From Clostridiales bacterium (GTDB lineage: Bacteria > Bacillota > DSM-16504 > Desulfitibacterales > JAICDB01), in assembly GCA_020063565.1 (NCBI GenBank), contig JAICDB010000011.1, positions 1-64,000 on the forward strand: DNA of 64,000 bases, written 5' to 3'. The first letter of the stretch is position 1, and each line of letters opens with the position of its first letter. Of this stretch, positions 19,517 to 29,537 are shown in pieces. The position numbers were made by a program, and so were the translations under genes. The notes under the pieces were generated by a model. That model did no database searches and was not told the origin of the DNA. It saw nothing but the letters and a program-made list of their open reading frames with translations.

Positions 19517-20371
19517 GTGCCACTAGTACCATTAAAAGACCTTTTGACGCAAGCGGAAAAGGGAGGATATGCTGTAGGTGCTTTCAATTGTAACAATATG
19601 GAGATTGTGCAGTCCATAATTGCCGCTGCAGAAGCAGAAAAATCTCCGGTTGTAATTCAAGCAAGTCAGGGAGCTATTAAATATGCAGGGTTAGAGTACA
19701 TAACAGCACTGGTTAAGGTAGCTGCAGAAAATACCCATGTTCCAGTTGCACTGCATTTAGACCATGGCACCAGCTTTGAACAAACCATGCGTTGTATCCG
19801 CTATGGTTTTACTTCTGTAATGATTGACGGCTCCAAATTACCCCTGGAAGAAAACATTGCTCTTACCAACAAGGTACTTGATGTTGCAAGGGCAGTAGGT
19901 GTTTCTGTGGAGGCTGAACTGGGTAAAATTGGGGGAACAGAAGATGATATAACTGTAGAAGCATGGGAAGCATCTCTGACTGACCCTGAAGAAGCCAAGA
20001 CATTTGTTGAAAGTACAGGTGTAGATGCACTTGCAATTGCCATAGGGACTGCACATGGGCAGTATAAAGGCGAACCGAAGCTTGATTTTGAAAGGCTCAA
20101 AAAAGTTCGTTCCCTGGTCAATATTCCGATAGTATTGCATGGATCTTCAGGTGTTCCTGAAGAAGCTATTAAAGAAGCTATCTCCCTGGGGGTACGCAAG
20201 GTCAATATTGATACAAACATCAGGGAGGCATTTGTACGAGGAGCTCGTGCTGTAATGGAAGAAAAACCGCAGGAAATTGACCCGAGAAAAATTCTTGGAC
20301 CTGCTCGAGAAGAAATGACGGAAACCATCAGAGAAAAAATTCGCATATTCGGTTCCAACGATAAAATATAA
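19517..20371 (+). CDS. fba: Class II fructose-1,6-bisphosphate aldolase
   Basis: 284 residues with metal-binding His in VALHLDHGTSFEQ, YGFTSVMIDGS, catalytic-site AIGTAHGQY and VLHGSSGVPEE. It interconverts fructose-1,6-bisphosphate with DHAP and glyceraldehyde-3-phosphate. GTG at 19517 follows AAGGAGGAG. Its position after spo0F and before a transaldolase-like gene is typical for Bacillota. A terminator follows. Confidence 0.95.
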   Translation: MPLVPLKDLLTQAEKGGYAVGAFNCNNMEIVQSIIAAAEAEKSPVVIQASQGAIKYAGLEYITALVKVAAENTHVPVALHLDHGTSFEQTMRCIRYGFTSVMIDGSKLPLEENIALTNKVLDVARAVGVSVEAELGKIGGTEDDITVEAWEASLTDPEEAKTFVESTGVDALAIAIGTAHGQYKGEPKLDFERLKKVRSLVNIPIVLHGSSGVPEEAIKEAISLGVRKVNIDTNIREAFVRGARAVMEEKPQEIDPRKILGPAREEMTETIREKIRIFGSNDKI

Positions 20372-20394
20372 AATTGTATATTTTGCATACTATA

Positions 20395-20434
20395 GGAGTG
20401 CCCTAGAAAGACTAGTTTTAGGGTGCTCTTATTT
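20395..20434 (+). terminator. Terminator after fba
   Basis: GAGTGCCCTA pairs with TAGGGTGCTC around AGAAAGACTAGTTT, followed by TTATTT. Confidence 0.75.
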
Positions 20435-20545
20435 CTATAGTAGATGTGTGTTTAAATAATGCAAATTTAAGGAAGGATATTTGCCGTGTCTCAAAGAATA
20501 TCTATTGGTGTGTATAAAATTAAATTATTTCATGATGTGATTTAT

Positions 20546-20570
20546 CTCCCGCATTGCGGGAGTCTTATTT
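20546..20570 (+). terminator. Second terminator-like hairpin between fba and fsa
   Basis: CTCCCGC-ATT-GCGGGAG with a TCTTATTT tail, ending 21 bases before the fsa start. It may be a terminator or an attenuator for fsa. Confidence 0.5.
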
Positions 20571-20591
20571 GACACTTCAGGAGGTGAAAAA

Positions 20592-21239
20592 ATGAGGCTT
20601 TTTTTAGACACTGCTAACATTAATGAAATTAAAAAGGCAAATGATCTGGGAGTAATTGCCGGGGTAACTACCAATCCGACCCTTGTTGCAAGAGAAGGGC
20701 GCAATTTTGAAGAACTGGTAAAAGAAATATCTTCCATAGTAGATGGACCTATAAGCGCTGAGGTTATAAGCCTGAATACAGAAGGGATGGTGGAAGAAGC
20801 ACAAAATTTGAGCAAAATCCATGAAAATATAGTAATAAAAATCCCTATGACTGCAGAAGGCTTGAAGGCTGTTAAAATATTAAGCTCGCAAAATATCAAA
20901 ACAAATGTAACCCTTATTTTTACAGCAAACCAGGCATTACTTGCCGCCAGAGCAGGCGCTACATATGTCAGTCCCTTTGTAGGACGCCTCGAAGATATCG
21001 GTGTTAACGGAATGGAAGTAGTGGCTGAATGTGTGCAGATTTTTGCACAACATGGTCTTTCAACTGAAATTATTGCTGCTAGTATCCGAAATCCCATGCA
21101 TGTGACCCAAGCGGCCCTTGTGGGGGCTGATATTGCAACTGTGCCGTATAAGGTGCTGGAAGGTATGATGAAGCACCATTTAACTGATAAAGGGATAGAG
21201 CTTTTCTTAGCTGACTGGGAAAAGGTTAAAGATAAGTAA
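20592..21239 (+). CDS. fsa: Transaldolase / fructose-6-phosphate aldolase family protein
   Basis: 215 residues, the short (type 3) transaldolase form. It has [26 protein letters not shown], the Schiff-base lysine region [14 protein letters not shown], and [15 protein letters not shown]. It acts in the non-oxidative pentose phosphate pathway as transaldolase or as fructose-6-phosphate aldolase, and sequence alone does not decide. The ribosome site is AGGAGGTG. It sits between fba and glpX. Confidence 0.93.
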   Translation: MRLFLDTANINEIKKANDLGVIAGVTTNPTLVAREGRNFEELVKEISSIVDGPISAEVISLNTEGMVEEAQNLSKIHENIVIKIPMTAEGLKAVKILSSQNIKTNVTLIFTANQALLAARAGATYVSPFVGRLEDIGVNGMEVVAECVQIFAQHGLSTEIIAASIRNPMHVTQAALVGADIATVPYKVLEGMMKHHLTDKGIELFLADWEKVKDK

Positions 21240-21249
21240 AAACTTTTTA

Positions 21250-21288
21250 GAGGATGTTCAAAAGGAGCGACTTTTCGAACATCCTCAT
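21250..21288. repeat. Interspersed repeat family 1, copy 3 (minimal hairpin)
   Basis: GAGGATGTTC and GAACATCCTC form a 10-bp perfect stem around AAAAGGAGCGACTTTTC. It lies between fsa and glpX and probably forms a stem in the transcript. Confidence 0.8.
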
Positions 21289-21314
21289 ATAGAAAATTAG
21301 GGGAGGAGCTATTT

Positions 21315-22295
21315 ATGGAACGGGAACTGGCACTTGAATTTGTAAGGGTGACAGAAGCGGCAGCTCTTGCTTCCGCCCGTTGGATGGGGAGAGGGGACAA
21401 GATAGCTGCTGATGATGCAGCAGTACGTGCCATGAGGGCTGTTTTTGATACTGTGCATATTGATGGTACTGTTGTAATTGGAGAAGGAGAAATGGATGAA
21501 GCCCCTATGTTGTATATAGGAGAAAAAGTAGGGGATGGAAGTGCAGGTGCACCGGAAGTTGATGTGGCAGTTGATCCTTTAGAAGGTACCAATATTGTGG
21601 CAAAGGGAACAACTGGAGCAATTGCAGTACTGGCAGTGGCACCAAAAGATTGCCTTTTACATGCTCCCGATATGTATATGGATAAAATAGCAGTCGGTCC
21701 CGGCGCAAAGGGTGCGGTTAATCTCGATGCTCCTGTTGAAGAAAACCTCAACAATGTGGCAAAAGCATTAGGAAAAGATATTGAAGATTTGACAGTTGTG
21801 ATTTTAGATAGACCTCGCCACCAGGAAAAGATAGCTGCAATTAGAAAAGCAGGCGCCAGAATTCGTCTGATATCCGATGGAGACGTTTCGCCTGCTGTAG
21901 CGGCCGCCTTTGATGATTCGGGTGTTGATATGATGATGGGTATTGGAGGGGCCCCCGAAGGTGTACTGGCTGCAGCAGCTCTCTATTGCCTGGGTGGTGA
22001 ACTTCAGGGGAGACTTGTTCCGGAAGATGATGCTGAAATAGAAAGAATTAAAAAAATGGGGCTACAAGAAGTAGATAAACTTTTAACAATGGATGATTTA
22101 GTATGTGGCGAGGATGTTATTTTTGCGGCCACCGGAATTACAGACAGTAGTTTGCTGAGAGGTGTACGTTTTAATTCTCAAGGCGCTTCCACCCATTCCC
22201 TTGTCATGAGGGCTAAAACTGGAACTGTCCGATTTGTAGAAGCACGGCATCGCTTCGATAAAAAACCCTTTATGGATGAAATTAGGGGAAAGTAA
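21315..22295 (+). CDS. glpX: Class II fructose-1,6-bisphosphatase
   Basis: 326 residues, GlpX type, with the metal-site sequence [16 protein letters not shown] (about residues 55-70), [11 protein letters not shown] (about 86-96) and [13 protein letters not shown]. It hydrolyses fructose-1,6-bisphosphate for gluconeogenesis, complementing the fba aldolase two genes upstream. The start has GGGGAGGAG upstream. Length and motifs are normal. Confidence 0.95.
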   Translation: MERELALEFVRVTEAAALASARWMGRGDKIAADDAAVRAMRAVFDTVHIDGTVVIGEGEMDEAPMLYIGEKVGDGSAGAPEVDVAVDPLEGTNIVAKGTTGAIAVLAVAPKDCLLHAPDMYMDKIAVGPGAKGAVNLDAPVEENLNNVAKALGKDIEDLTVVILDRPRHQEKIAAIRKAGARIRLISDGDVSPAVAAAFDDSGVDMMMGIGGAPEGVLAAAALYCLGGELQGRLVPEDDAEIERIKKMGLQEVDKLLTMDDLVCGEDVIFAATGITDSSLLRGVRFNSQGASTHSLVMRAKTGTVRFVEARHRFDKKPFMDEIRGK

Positions 22296-22308
22296 AAATT
22301 GTAAAATG

Positions 22309-22379
22309 TTGACTTTTTAGCAAAATAAGTGGTATACTATCCTTAAGATATACAAGCCTTCTCTATGATAGAGAAGGCT
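22309..22379 (+). promoter_or_regulatory. Promoter and leader hairpin of rho
   Basis: TTGACT (22309-22314) and TATACT (22333-22338) with an 18-base spacer lead into a perfect 10-bp hairpin AGCCTTCTCT-ATGAT-AGAGAAGGCT (22355-22379). No T run follows. About 145 bases of leader then precede rho. Rho autoregulation through its leader is known in other bacteria; here it is only possible. Confidence 0.6.
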
Positions 22380-22525
22380 GCTTTATGCCTTCCCACTAAC
22401 GCCTTCGCACTCTTCTTTAACACCTGTATTATATTCTCTGAATATCCATTATTTTTAGAGTTTATAATCTTAATAAATAGTTAACTAAGTGGTTTATATT
22501 TATATATAATTATTGGAGGTAAAAA

Positions 22526-23791
22526 ATGACAATTGCAGATTTAGAAGAAAAAACAATGCAGCAGCTTTATGCTATTGCAAGGGAATTAAACTTAACGGGA
22601 TATTCGCAACTTCGCAAAAAAGAACTGATATTTGAAATCTTAAAGGCACAAACGGAAAAAGACGGGCATCTCTTTGCGGAAGGAACCCTGGAGATATTAC
22701 CTGATGGTTACGGTTTCTTAAGACCCTTCGGATATGTTCCCAGCTCTGATGATATTTATGTATCGCCTTCTCAAATACGCCGTTTCGATATGCGGACAGG
22801 TGACAGGGTAGCAGGAATGGTAAGACCGCCAAAGGAAGGGGAACGGTATTTTGCTCTTTTAAGGGTTGAAACAATTAATGGATTGGATCCTGAGTTATCA
22901 CCAAAAAGACTTTATTTCGACGCACTCACCCCCCTTTATCCCGATGAAAGAATAACTTTAGAATCAAAAGTGGGAGGAGCATCCAGTCGAATTATAGACC
23001 TTATTTCCCCCATTGGAAAAGGGCAGAGGGGGCTTATAGTTGCTCCCCCAAAGGCTGGAAAAACCATCTTACTCACTAAAATAGCAAACAGTATTGCCAG
23101 TAACCAGTCTGATATAAAACTCATAATACTTCTTATTGATGAAAGGCCGGAAGAAGTAACAGATATTGAACGTTCAGTAGATGCCGAGGTAGTAGCATCT
23201 ACCTTTGATGAACCGCCTGAAAGCCACGTCAAGGTAGCTGATATGGTTCTAGAGAAGGCTAAAAGATTAGTTGAACACGGAAAGGACGTTGTAATTCTTT
23301 TAGATAGTATTACAAGGCTGGCGAGAGCGCATAACCTTATTGTACCCCCCAGCGGCAGAACCCTTTCCGGGGGAGTGGATCCAGCTTCACTGCATAGACC
23401 AAAACGTTTCTTTGGCGCTGCCAGGAAAGTTGAAGAAGGTGGTAGCCTTACTATTCTCGCGACAGCTTTAATTGAAACGGGTAGTAGAATGGATGATGTT
23501 ATTTTCGAAGAATTTAAGGGAACAGGTAATATGGAATTAATTCTTGATAGAAAAATGGCAGAAAGAAGGATTTTTCCCGCTATAGATGTCAAACGTTCCG
23601 GTACAAGAAGGGAAGAACTTTTACTTTCCAAAGAAGAATTGGAACTAGTTTGGAATTTGCGGAAGATAACAAACAATATGGCATCGTCTGAAGTCACAGA
23701 AATGCTTTTGGAGGCAATAGAGAAGACCAAAACTAATTCAGACCTTTTAAGGGCTTTGCCGCATTTCTTTCCTAAAGAAAATAGAATTTAG
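22526..23791 (+). CDS. rho: Transcription termination factor Rho
   Basis: 421 residues: N-terminal helix bundle ([19 protein letters not shown]), cold-shock-like RNA-binding domain with [10 protein letters not shown] (about residues 65-75), and a RecA-type ATPase. The ATPase has Walker [12 protein letters not shown], Walker [15 protein letters not shown] and Q-loop [13 protein letters not shown]. It forms a hexameric RNA helicase ending transcription. Length is normal. A terminator follows. Confidence 0.96.
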   Translation: MTIADLEEKTMQQLYAIARELNLTGYSQLRKKELIFEILKAQTEKDGHLFAEGTLEILPDGYGFLRPFGYVPSSDDIYVSPSQIRRFDMRTGDRVAGMVRPPKEGERYFALLRVETINGLDPELSPKRLYFDALTPLYPDERITLESKVGGASSRIIDLISPIGKGQRGLIVAPPKAGKTILLTKIANSIASNQSDIKLIILLIDERPEEVTDIERSVDAEVVASTFDEPPESHVKVADMVLEKAKRLVEHGKDVVILLDSITRLARAHNLIVPPSGRTLSGGVDPASLHRPKRFFGAARKVEEGGSLTILATALIETGSRMDDVIFEEFKGTGNMELILDRKMAERRIFPAIDVKRSGTRREELLLSKEELELVWNLRKITNNMASSEVTEMLLEAIEKTKTNSDLLRALPHFFPKENRI

Positions 23792-23792
23792 A

Positions 23793-23825
23793 AAAAGTGC
23801 TGAATTTTTTTTCAGCGCTTTTTTA
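23793..23825 (+). terminator. Rho-independent terminator after rho
   Basis: AAGTGCTGAA pairs with TTCAGCGCTT around a T loop, followed by TTTTAT. Confidence 0.85.
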
Positions 23826-23925
23826 TATGATTTCAAAATATGGACAAAAAATGTATATTTTTGATAAATAAAGGCTAAAATAACGTTTGAGTATCCCAAT
23901 TAGAAGGAAATTCCAAAAATAACAG

Positions 23926-23946
23926 AGAATGTTCGAGCATCCTCTA
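23926..23946. repeat. Interspersed repeat family 1, copy 4 (smallest remnant)
   Basis: Only GAGAATGTTCGAGCATCCTC, the two fused ends of the repeat, remains in the 180-base gap between rho and the M23 peptidase gene. Nothing else was recognised in this gap. Confidence 0.55.
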
Positions 23947-23971
23947 AAAGTAACCGAAATGAGGTGAGAAT

Positions 23972-24877
23972 ATGGCTCGCCAGAAAAAAGTTAAGAGGAG
24001 TTTAGTATGGCTTATGCTTTTTGCCGTGCTTCTCCTGGTGAGTCCTGTTGAGGCAGGAGAAATTACTAATCCCGCAGAAATGGTAATGTCTGGGAATATA
24101 GATCCTGTTTTAACTGCCAGATTAAATTCCCAAACAACCCTTTACCAGGTTGAGCCTGGAGATACACTATGGGGAATAGCCCGTAAATATCAGGTAGATT
24201 GGGAACTTATCTGGGCTATGAATGATTTAAGGGATACCTATTTAACTTCTGGACAAATACTGGTGCTTCCCACTAATGAAGAGGAAATACAGCAAGAAGT
24301 ATATCGTGTAAGACCCGGGGATACTTTGTCCTATATTGCTAGAGAATTTAATGTATCATTAAGGGATTTAATAGCAAAAAATAATATTAAAGACCCAAAC
24401 ATGTTATATGTTGGCCAAAAAATTACTATACCACAGGCATCTCAATATGGAGTTCCCGTATTTAAAGAAATTAAACGTCAGATAGTAAGCAGGGGAGATG
24501 CTATTAATCTTTTCTGGCCTGTGACTGGCCAGATTACTTCTCCCTTTGGGCCACGAGGAAGAGGATTTCACCATGGCCTGGATATTGCTGCGCCGACAGG
24601 AACCGTTATAAAGGCGGCAGATGACGGAGAAGTAATCTTTTCTGGCTGGAAAAACGGAGTATATGGTTATACTGTTATAGTGGATCATAAAAACGGCACC
24701 AAAACAATGTATAGCCATAATAGCGCTAACCTTGTCAAAAAAGGCGAGTGGGTCTCTGCGGGACAAGCAATTGCTAGAATTGGAGCAACCGGTAATGCTA
24801 CAGGTCCCCACGTTCACTTTGGAGTTTATAAAAATGATAAACTGGTTGATCCGGAAAAATATTTAAGTAAAAGATAG
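23972..24877 (+). CDS. Secreted LysM-M23 peptidoglycan endopeptidase
   Basis: 301 residues. A signal peptide (about 1-29, ending SPVEAG) is followed by two LysM domains (about 56-101, VEPGDTLWGIARKY; and 109-153, VRPGDTLSYIAREF). The C-terminal zinc M23 peptidase domain has HHGLDIAAPTGT and GPHVHFG carrying the metal ligands. It binds and cleaves cell-wall peptides outside the membrane; roles in growth or spore development are both possible. It ends with a terminator. Confidence 0.92.
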   Translation: MARQKKVKRSLVWLMLFAVLLLVSPVEAGEITNPAEMVMSGNIDPVLTARLNSQTTLYQVEPGDTLWGIARKYQVDWELIWAMNDLRDTYLTSGQILVLPTNEEEIQQEVYRVRPGDTLSYIAREFNVSLRDLIAKNNIKDPNMLYVGQKITIPQASQYGVPVFKEIKRQIVSRGDAINLFWPVTGQITSPFGPRGRGFHHGLDIAAPTGTVIKAADDGEVIFSGWKNGVYGYTVIVDHKNGTKTMYSHNSANLVKKGEWVSAGQAIARIGATGNATGPHVHFGVYKNDKLVDPEKYLSKR

Positions 24878-24890
24878 TATTTGTAGATAG

Positions 24891-24916
24891 CCGCCCTTTT
24901 ACAGGGTGGTTTTTTC
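24891..24916 (+). terminator. Terminator after the M23 peptidase gene
   Basis: CCGCCCT pairs with AGGGTGG (one G-T pair), followed by TTTTTT. Confidence 0.8.
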
Positions 24917-24982
24917 TACTTGACAGCTTTAGCAGTGAGATATAATATGAAACAGAATGCAAGATTGAAAGGAAATGAATAA

Positions 24983-26242
24983 ATGCCCGGACTTTTATTT
25001 GCCAATAAAAACGGAGAGCTTTTTGATCTTCCAGGTGTTGCAGCAGTGGCGCGGTGGGGAAACCAGTGGGTGGATATCACAGATGAAGACTTAATTCCCC
25101 TTCCTGAAGGCGCTACCCTTACACTTATCCCGGAACGATACCCAATAGGTATTAGTGAGGAAACAGGGGAATTTGTAACATTTAAAGAAAGTCCTTATGA
25201 TGGAGAGGAAATTTGGGCAGTGGGCGCATTGCTGCCGCAAGGATATACAAGGACTCTTTTACCCGGCTTTGTTGCCCAAAAAAATTCAGCGCCCCTTCCC
25301 CTTCTCGGTTATACGGCAGTTGCTATAGTAGGTAATGAATATTATGTTGCTGCAATTCCAACTGCTGAGGATAAGAAATGGAATCCGAAATATTATAATA
25401 CTCCCGTACTTGAAGAACTGGTGGAAGATACTTTACAGAGTTTCTCTAACAACCGGATCATAGCTCAACTGGCAAAATGTTCTCTGGAATATGGCTGTTT
25501 TACGGCACAAAATATTTTTTATGGCCGCTGGGAAGGTGGAATCCCTGTCTCACCGGCTTGTAATGCCAACTGCCTGGGATGTATTTCTTTACAGCCCTCT
25601 GAATGCTGCCCTTCGCCCCAAAATAGAATAGATTTTATACCTAGTGTTGAAGAGGTAAGTGAAGTGGCAATTAAGCACTTAGAAAATGCGGAAGATGCCA
25701 TAGTAAGCTTTGGACAGGGCTGTGAGGGTGAACCAACACTACAGGGAGATCTTTTGATAAAGGCAGTGGACAGTATCAGAAGTAAAACAGGTAGGGGAAC
25801 CATCAACCTCAACACAAACGGCAGCAGGCCGGAAATTATAGAGGCCCTAGCCAAGGAAGGTCTGCAATCCATTAGGGTTAGCATAATCAGTCCGGAAAAA
25901 GATAATTATGATGCATACTACAGACCTAGTGGTTACCAGGTTTCCCATGCAAAAAGAGCTCTTCGGGCGGCAGGTGAGAACGGAGTATATACCTCCATAA
26001 ATCTTTTAACTATTCCCGGATTTACCGACAGTGAACTGGAAGTGAAAAACCTGATCCGATTTCTTAAAGAAACAGGAGTCTGCCAGGTCCAGTTTAGAAA
26101 CTTGAATATTGATCCGGATTATTTTTTTAAGGCGTTGCCTGACGGAAATGGCGAGTTGTTAGGAATACCCCGATTGGTAGACATCTTACAACAGGAATTA
26201 CCACATTTAAAAATCGGCAGTTATACACTTCCTGTGAAATGA
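24983..26242 (+). CDS. Radical SAM protein with an N-terminal extension, function unknown
   Basis: 419 residues. The radical SAM core begins near residue 190 with SPACNANCLGCISLQ, a CxxxCxxC cluster motif. It continues with GQGCEGEPTLQ (the GGEP-equivalent), TINLNTNGSRPEI and SIRVSIISPEKDNYDAYYRP. About 185 residues before it are not a family I recognise. Further cysteines (ECCPSP) lie just after the cluster motif. Its substrate is unknown. It stands between the peptidase and rpmE and ends at a family 1 repeat. Confidence 0.8.
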   Translation: MPGLLFANKNGELFDLPGVAAVARWGNQWVDITDEDLIPLPEGATLTLIPERYPIGISEETGEFVTFKESPYDGEEIWAVGALLPQGYTRTLLPGFVAQKNSAPLPLLGYTAVAIVGNEYYVAAIPTAEDKKWNPKYYNTPVLEELVEDTLQSFSNNRIIAQLAKCSLEYGCFTAQNIFYGRWEGGIPVSPACNANCLGCISLQPSECCPSPQNRIDFIPSVEEVSEVAIKHLENAEDAIVSFGQGCEGEPTLQGDLLIKAVDSIRSKTGRGTINLNTNGSRPEIIEALAKEGLQSIRVSIISPEKDNYDAYYRPSGYQVSHAKRALRAAGENGVYTSINLLTIPGFTDSELEVKNLIRFLKETGVCQVQFRNLNIDPDYFFKALPDGNGELLGIPRLVDILQQELPHLKIGSYTLPVK

Positions 26243-26284
26243 GTGTTCGAAAAGGAGCACGGATTTTTCAAACATCCGCGTTAA
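26241..26284. repeat. Interspersed repeat family 1, copy 5 (internally deleted)
   Basis: GAGTGTTCGAAAAGGAGCAC followed by a diverged right end (TTTTTCAAACATCCGCG). It begins at the stop codon of the radical SAM gene. Confidence 0.75.
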
Positions 26285-26292
26285 ATAAATAT

Positions 26293-26322
26293 TTGCAAAT
26301 ACAGCTTCATCTGTGATATAAT
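26293..26322 (+). promoter_or_regulatory. Promoter of rpmE
   Basis: TTGCAA (26293-26298) and TATAAT (26317-26322) are separated by 18 bases. The transcript would carry a leader of about 70 bases before rpmE. Confidence 0.55.
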
Positions 26323-26397
26323 TTTATTTAGTTTTGAGAAGCTAAAATTATCTTTTAACTTTTAAAATATAAGCATTACGGAAAGAGGTGGCATAAG

Positions 26398-26601
26398 ATG
26401 AAAAAAGACATTCACCCTAAGTATGAGAAAACAACAATTACTTGTGCGTGTGGTAATGAAATAGAAACCCGCTCAACTAAAAAAGACATTAGAGTAGAAG
26501 TTTGTTCAAGCTGTCATCCATTCTACACCGGAAGTAAGCAGCGTATAGTACAAAAAGACGGCAGAATAGAAAAATTCAAGAAAAAGTACGGCTTGGAGTA
26601 A
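26398..26601 (+). CDS. rpmE: Ribosomal protein bL31, zinc-binding form
   Basis: 67 residues starting [19 protein letters not shown]. It keeps the CxC and [10 protein letters not shown] cysteines of the zinc-containing (C+) L31 type, as opposed to the zinc-free YtjA/RpmE2 type. It is a component of the large ribosomal subunit. The ribosome site is AAAGAGGTGG, and a terminator follows. Confidence 0.97.
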   Translation: MKKDIHPKYEKTTITCACGNEIETRSTKKDIRVEVCSSCHPFYTGSKQRIVQKDGRIEKFKKKYGLE

Positions 26602-26606
26602 TTTAA

Positions 26607-26633
26607 AAGCAGGGCATAAGCCTTGCTTTTTTT
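26607..26633 (+). terminator. Terminator after rpmE
   Basis: AAGCAGGGC-ATAA-GCCTTGCTT followed by TTTTT. Confidence 0.85.
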
Positions 26634-26683
26634 ATGATTTTCTTTGAAAATATGATACAATAATATTTTAGGGGGTGGGAGTA

Positions 26684-27562
26684 ATGCCTAAAGACTGCTT
26701 CCAATATGGGGGTCAGGCTGTTATAGAAGGTGTTATGATGCGGGGACCTAAAGAACTGGCAGTAGCAGTTAGAAAGCAGGCCGGTAATATAGTAATAGAT
26801 AGAAGGCCTATTAAATCACTAGCGGAAAAACTGCCATTTTTCAAGCTGCCATTTTTAAGAGGAGTCCTTGCACTGATCGAAGCACTTGTGATAGGTATTC
26901 AGGCCTTAACTTATTCAGCAAGTCAGGCTGCCGATGAAGAAGAGGAAGAGCTGACAGCAAAAGAAATTTTCTTAACTATAACAGTTGCCTTTGGTTTGGC
27001 AATATTATTGTTTGTTGTAATACCAACAGGTGCAGCTCATTTTTTAGAATGGATGACTCCTTTCTGGCAAAATATAGTGGAAGGTACTTTAAGGATAGCA
27101 ATATTCTTAGGCTATATTGTTGCCATTTCAAGGATGAAGGATATCCAGCGAGTATTCCAGTATCATGGAGCAGAACATAAGGTTATTCACACCTATGAAG
27201 CTGGAGAAGAGTTAACAGTTGAAAATAGCCGTAAGTACTCCACTCTTCACCCTCGGTGCGGAACAGCATTTCTATTTATGGTTTTAATTTTAACAATAAT
27301 TTTGTTTTCATTTTTAAACACACCTTATTTGTGGTGGCGTATTTTATCCAGGGTGCTATTAATGCCGATTATTGCAGGAATAGCCTACGAACTCATTAAA
27401 ATATCAGGCAAGTATTCTCAGAAAACAGCAATCAGCATTCTTATAAAACCGGGATTATGGCTTCAAAAATTAACTACCCGTGAACCTGACGATAAACAAC
27501 TGGAAGTAGCAATTGAAGCGCTGAGAGCAGTTCTAAGTGATTACAGTAAACATCCTAAATAA
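26684..27562 (+). CDS. DUF1385 family membrane protein (YqhQ-like)
   Basis: 292 residues from ATG 26684, which has GGGGGTGGG upstream; a GTG three codons earlier is less likely. The family signature [16 protein letters not shown] is at the N-terminus and [13 protein letters not shown] near residue 165. Four to five membrane helices are seen. Function is unknown. In Bacillota the family is often placed beside prfA/prmC, as here. Confidence 0.88.
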   Translation: MPKDCFQYGGQAVIEGVMMRGPKELAVAVRKQAGNIVIDRRPIKSLAEKLPFFKLPFLRGVLALIEALVIGIQALTYSASQAADEEEEELTAKEIFLTITVAFGLAILLFVVIPTGAAHFLEWMTPFWQNIVEGTLRIAIFLGYIVAISRMKDIQRVFQYHGAEHKVIHTYEAGEELTVENSRKYSTLHPRCGTAFLFMVLILTIILFSFLNTPYLWWRILSRVLLMPIIAGIAYELIKISGKYSQKTAISILIKPGLWLQKLTTREPDDKQLEVAIEALRAVLSDYSKHPK

Positions 27563-27597
27563 GGTTTCAGTGGGGTAAAATAGTTAGGGGTGAGATT

Positions 27598-28668
27598 ATG
27601 TTTGATAAACTTGAAAGCATCGAGGAAAGATATGATGAATTAGGTCAAATGCTTGCAGATCCTGAAGTGATTAATGATCAGAAGAAATTTCAGCAAACTG
27701 CCAAAAATCATGCCGACCTCCAAGAAATAGTAGAGACTTACCGTTATTATAAAAAAGTAAAAAATGATTTGGAAGAGGCAAAAAGCCTTCTGGAAGAAGA
27801 TAATATAGATGATGATCTCAGGGAAATGGCAGAAATGGAACAGGAAGAACTTTCAGAGAAAATTGAAGACCTTCAGGAAAAATTAAAAATTCTGCTTCTG
27901 CCTAAGGATCCTAATGATGAGAAAAACGTTATTATGGAGATTCGTGCCGGTGCGGGTGGTGAAGAAGCGGCACTTTTTGCAGGTGATCTCTTTAGAATGT
28001 ATTCCCGTTATGCGGAAAATCAAGGTTGGAAAATTGAATTAATGAACAGCCACCCGACTGACACAGGTGGTTTTAAGGAAATTATCTTTACTGTTGAAGG
28101 TCAAGGTGCTTTCAGTAAACTGAAGTTTGAAAGTGGTGTGCATAGGGTTCAAAGGGTACCCGCAACTGAATCATCAGGAAGAATTCATACATCGACAGCC
28201 ACAGTGGCTGTTCTTCCTGAAGCAGAGGAAGTTGATGTGGAAATAGACCCCAATGATTTAAGGATAGATGTTTTTTGTTCCAGCGGCCCGGGTGGGCAAT
28301 CGGTTAATACTACCCAGTCAGCAGTTAGGGTTACCCACATACCTACCGGTATAGTGGTTTCATGTCAGGATGAAAAGTCTCAGCATAAAAATAAAGCTAA
28401 GGCACTTAAAGTTTTAAGGTCACGCTTGCATGATAAAATGCTGCGTGAACAGCAGGAAGAAGTGGCAGGTGCTCGCAAGCTCCAGGTTGGAACAGGTGAT
28501 CGCAGTGAAAGAATTCGCACCTATAATTTCCCGCAGGGCAGGGTTACTGATCACCGTATTGGCCTTACACTTCACAAACTGGAAGCAGTTCTTCAGGGAG
28601 AACTTGATGAATTGATTGAAAGCCTACGGACTGAAGAACAAGCAGAAAAATTAAAAGAAGTTGAGTAG
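27598..28668 (+). CDS. prfA: Peptide chain release factor 1
   Basis: 356 residues. The GGQ loop [18 protein letters not shown] (about residues 225-242) positions the catalytic glutamine, and the codon-recognition domain with the PAT-equivalent [11 protein letters not shown] lies around 187-197. It releases peptides at UAA and UAG. It is followed two bases later by prmC, the methyltransferase that modifies its GGQ glutamine, so the pair works together. Confidence 0.97.
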   Translation: MFDKLESIEERYDELGQMLADPEVINDQKKFQQTAKNHADLQEIVETYRYYKKVKNDLEEAKSLLEEDNIDDDLREMAEMEQEELSEKIEDLQEKLKILLLPKDPNDEKNVIMEIRAGAGGEEAALFAGDLFRMYSRYAENQGWKIELMNSHPTDTGGFKEIIFTVEGQGAFSKLKFESGVHRVQRVPATESSGRIHTSTATVAVLPEAEEVDVEIDPNDLRIDVFCSSGPGGQSVNTTQSAVRVTHIPTGIVVSCQDEKSQHKNKAKALKVLRSRLHDKMLREQQEEVAGARKLQVGTGDRSERIRTYNFPQGRVTDHRIGLTLHKLEAVLQGELDELIESLRTEEQAEKLKEVE

Positions 28669-28670
28669 TT

Positions 28671-29537
28671 ATGAGGAAAGATACAATATCCGCTGCCATT
28701 ACAAAAGCAGCGGATATACTACATAAAGCAGGTATACAGGAAGGGCGACGCGAAGCAGGTATTTTGATGGAATTTTGCCTGGGAATTTCCAGAGAGAAAA
28801 TGTTAATGGAATTACAGGAGATATTGCCTCAAGATGCGGCAAATAAGTATTTTGATTTGGTCAAGAGAAGAAGTCAAAACTACCCACTCCAGTATATAAC
28901 AGGCCAACAGGAATTTATGGGACTTCCCTTTAAGGTTAATCCCAATGTGCTGATACCCCGGCGGGAAACAGAAGAGCTGGTTGAAAAGGTTTTGCAATCT
29001 GATATTAAAGCGGGGGCAAATGTAGCGGATGTTGGGACGGGGAGCGGCGCCATTGCGGTAAGCTTAGCTAGATTTAGACCTGACTTACGGGTTTTTGCCA
29101 CAGATATTGATCCCCAAGCGCTTGCGGTTGCACGTGAAAATGCAGGAAAATTAGATGTTAAAATAGAATTTTTTCAGGGCGATTTGCTTAAACCTCTTAT
29201 TTTGCATAATATAAAGCTAGACGTTATAGTTTCAAATCCCCCCTATATATCGCAAGGCGAAATGGAAACCTTAATGCCCGAGGTGAAGTATGAACCCCGG
29301 CATGCCCTAGAGGGCGGAAAGGATGGTTTAAAATACTATCGCAGGATAGCGTTCCAAAGTTCGCAGGCGCTTGCCAAGGGTGGAAGGATTTTTTTAGAGA
29401 TTGGCATGACCCAGTCGGCTGAAGTGACGGCAATATTACGAACTGCAGGATTTCAGGAAATGCAGGTGATAAAAGACTACCAGAAAAGGGATCGCATTGT
29501 TTCTGCAGTTTTTGGGGGGTTAGATAATGACACATAA
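28671..29537 (+). CDS. prmC: Release factor glutamine methyltransferase
   Basis: 288 residues. The N-terminal helical domain is followed by a SAM-binding fold with VADVGTGSGAIAVSLA (about residues 118-133) and the catalytic NPPY motif in VSNPPYISQ. It methylates the GGQ glutamine of RF1/RF2. It starts two bases after prfA and overlaps the next gene by 11 bases. Confidence 0.95.
   Translation: MRKDTISAAITKAADILHKAGIQEGRREAGILMEFCLGISREKMLMELQEILPQDAANKYFDLVKRRSQNYPLQYITGQQEFMGLPFKVNPNVLIPRRETEELVEKVLQSDIKAGANVADVGTGSGAIAVSLARFRPDLRVFATDIDPQALAVARENAGKLDVKIEFFQGDLLKPLILHNIKLDVIVSNPPYISQGEMETLMPEVKYEPRHALEGGKDGLKYYRRIAFQSSQALAKGGRIFLEIGMTQSAEVTAILRTAGFQEMQVIKDYQKRDRIVSAVFGGLDNDT

Noticed and set aside
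20484-20571. 28-codon GTG frame (MSQRISIGVYKIKL...) between fba and fsa
   Set aside because: It passes through a terminator-like hairpin, has only a moderate ribosome site and resembles nothing known. It is more likely chance.
20525-21754. 409-codon minus-strand frame across fsa and glpX
   Set aside because: Alanine/serine-rich mirror of two conserved genes. The + strand motifs are unambiguous.
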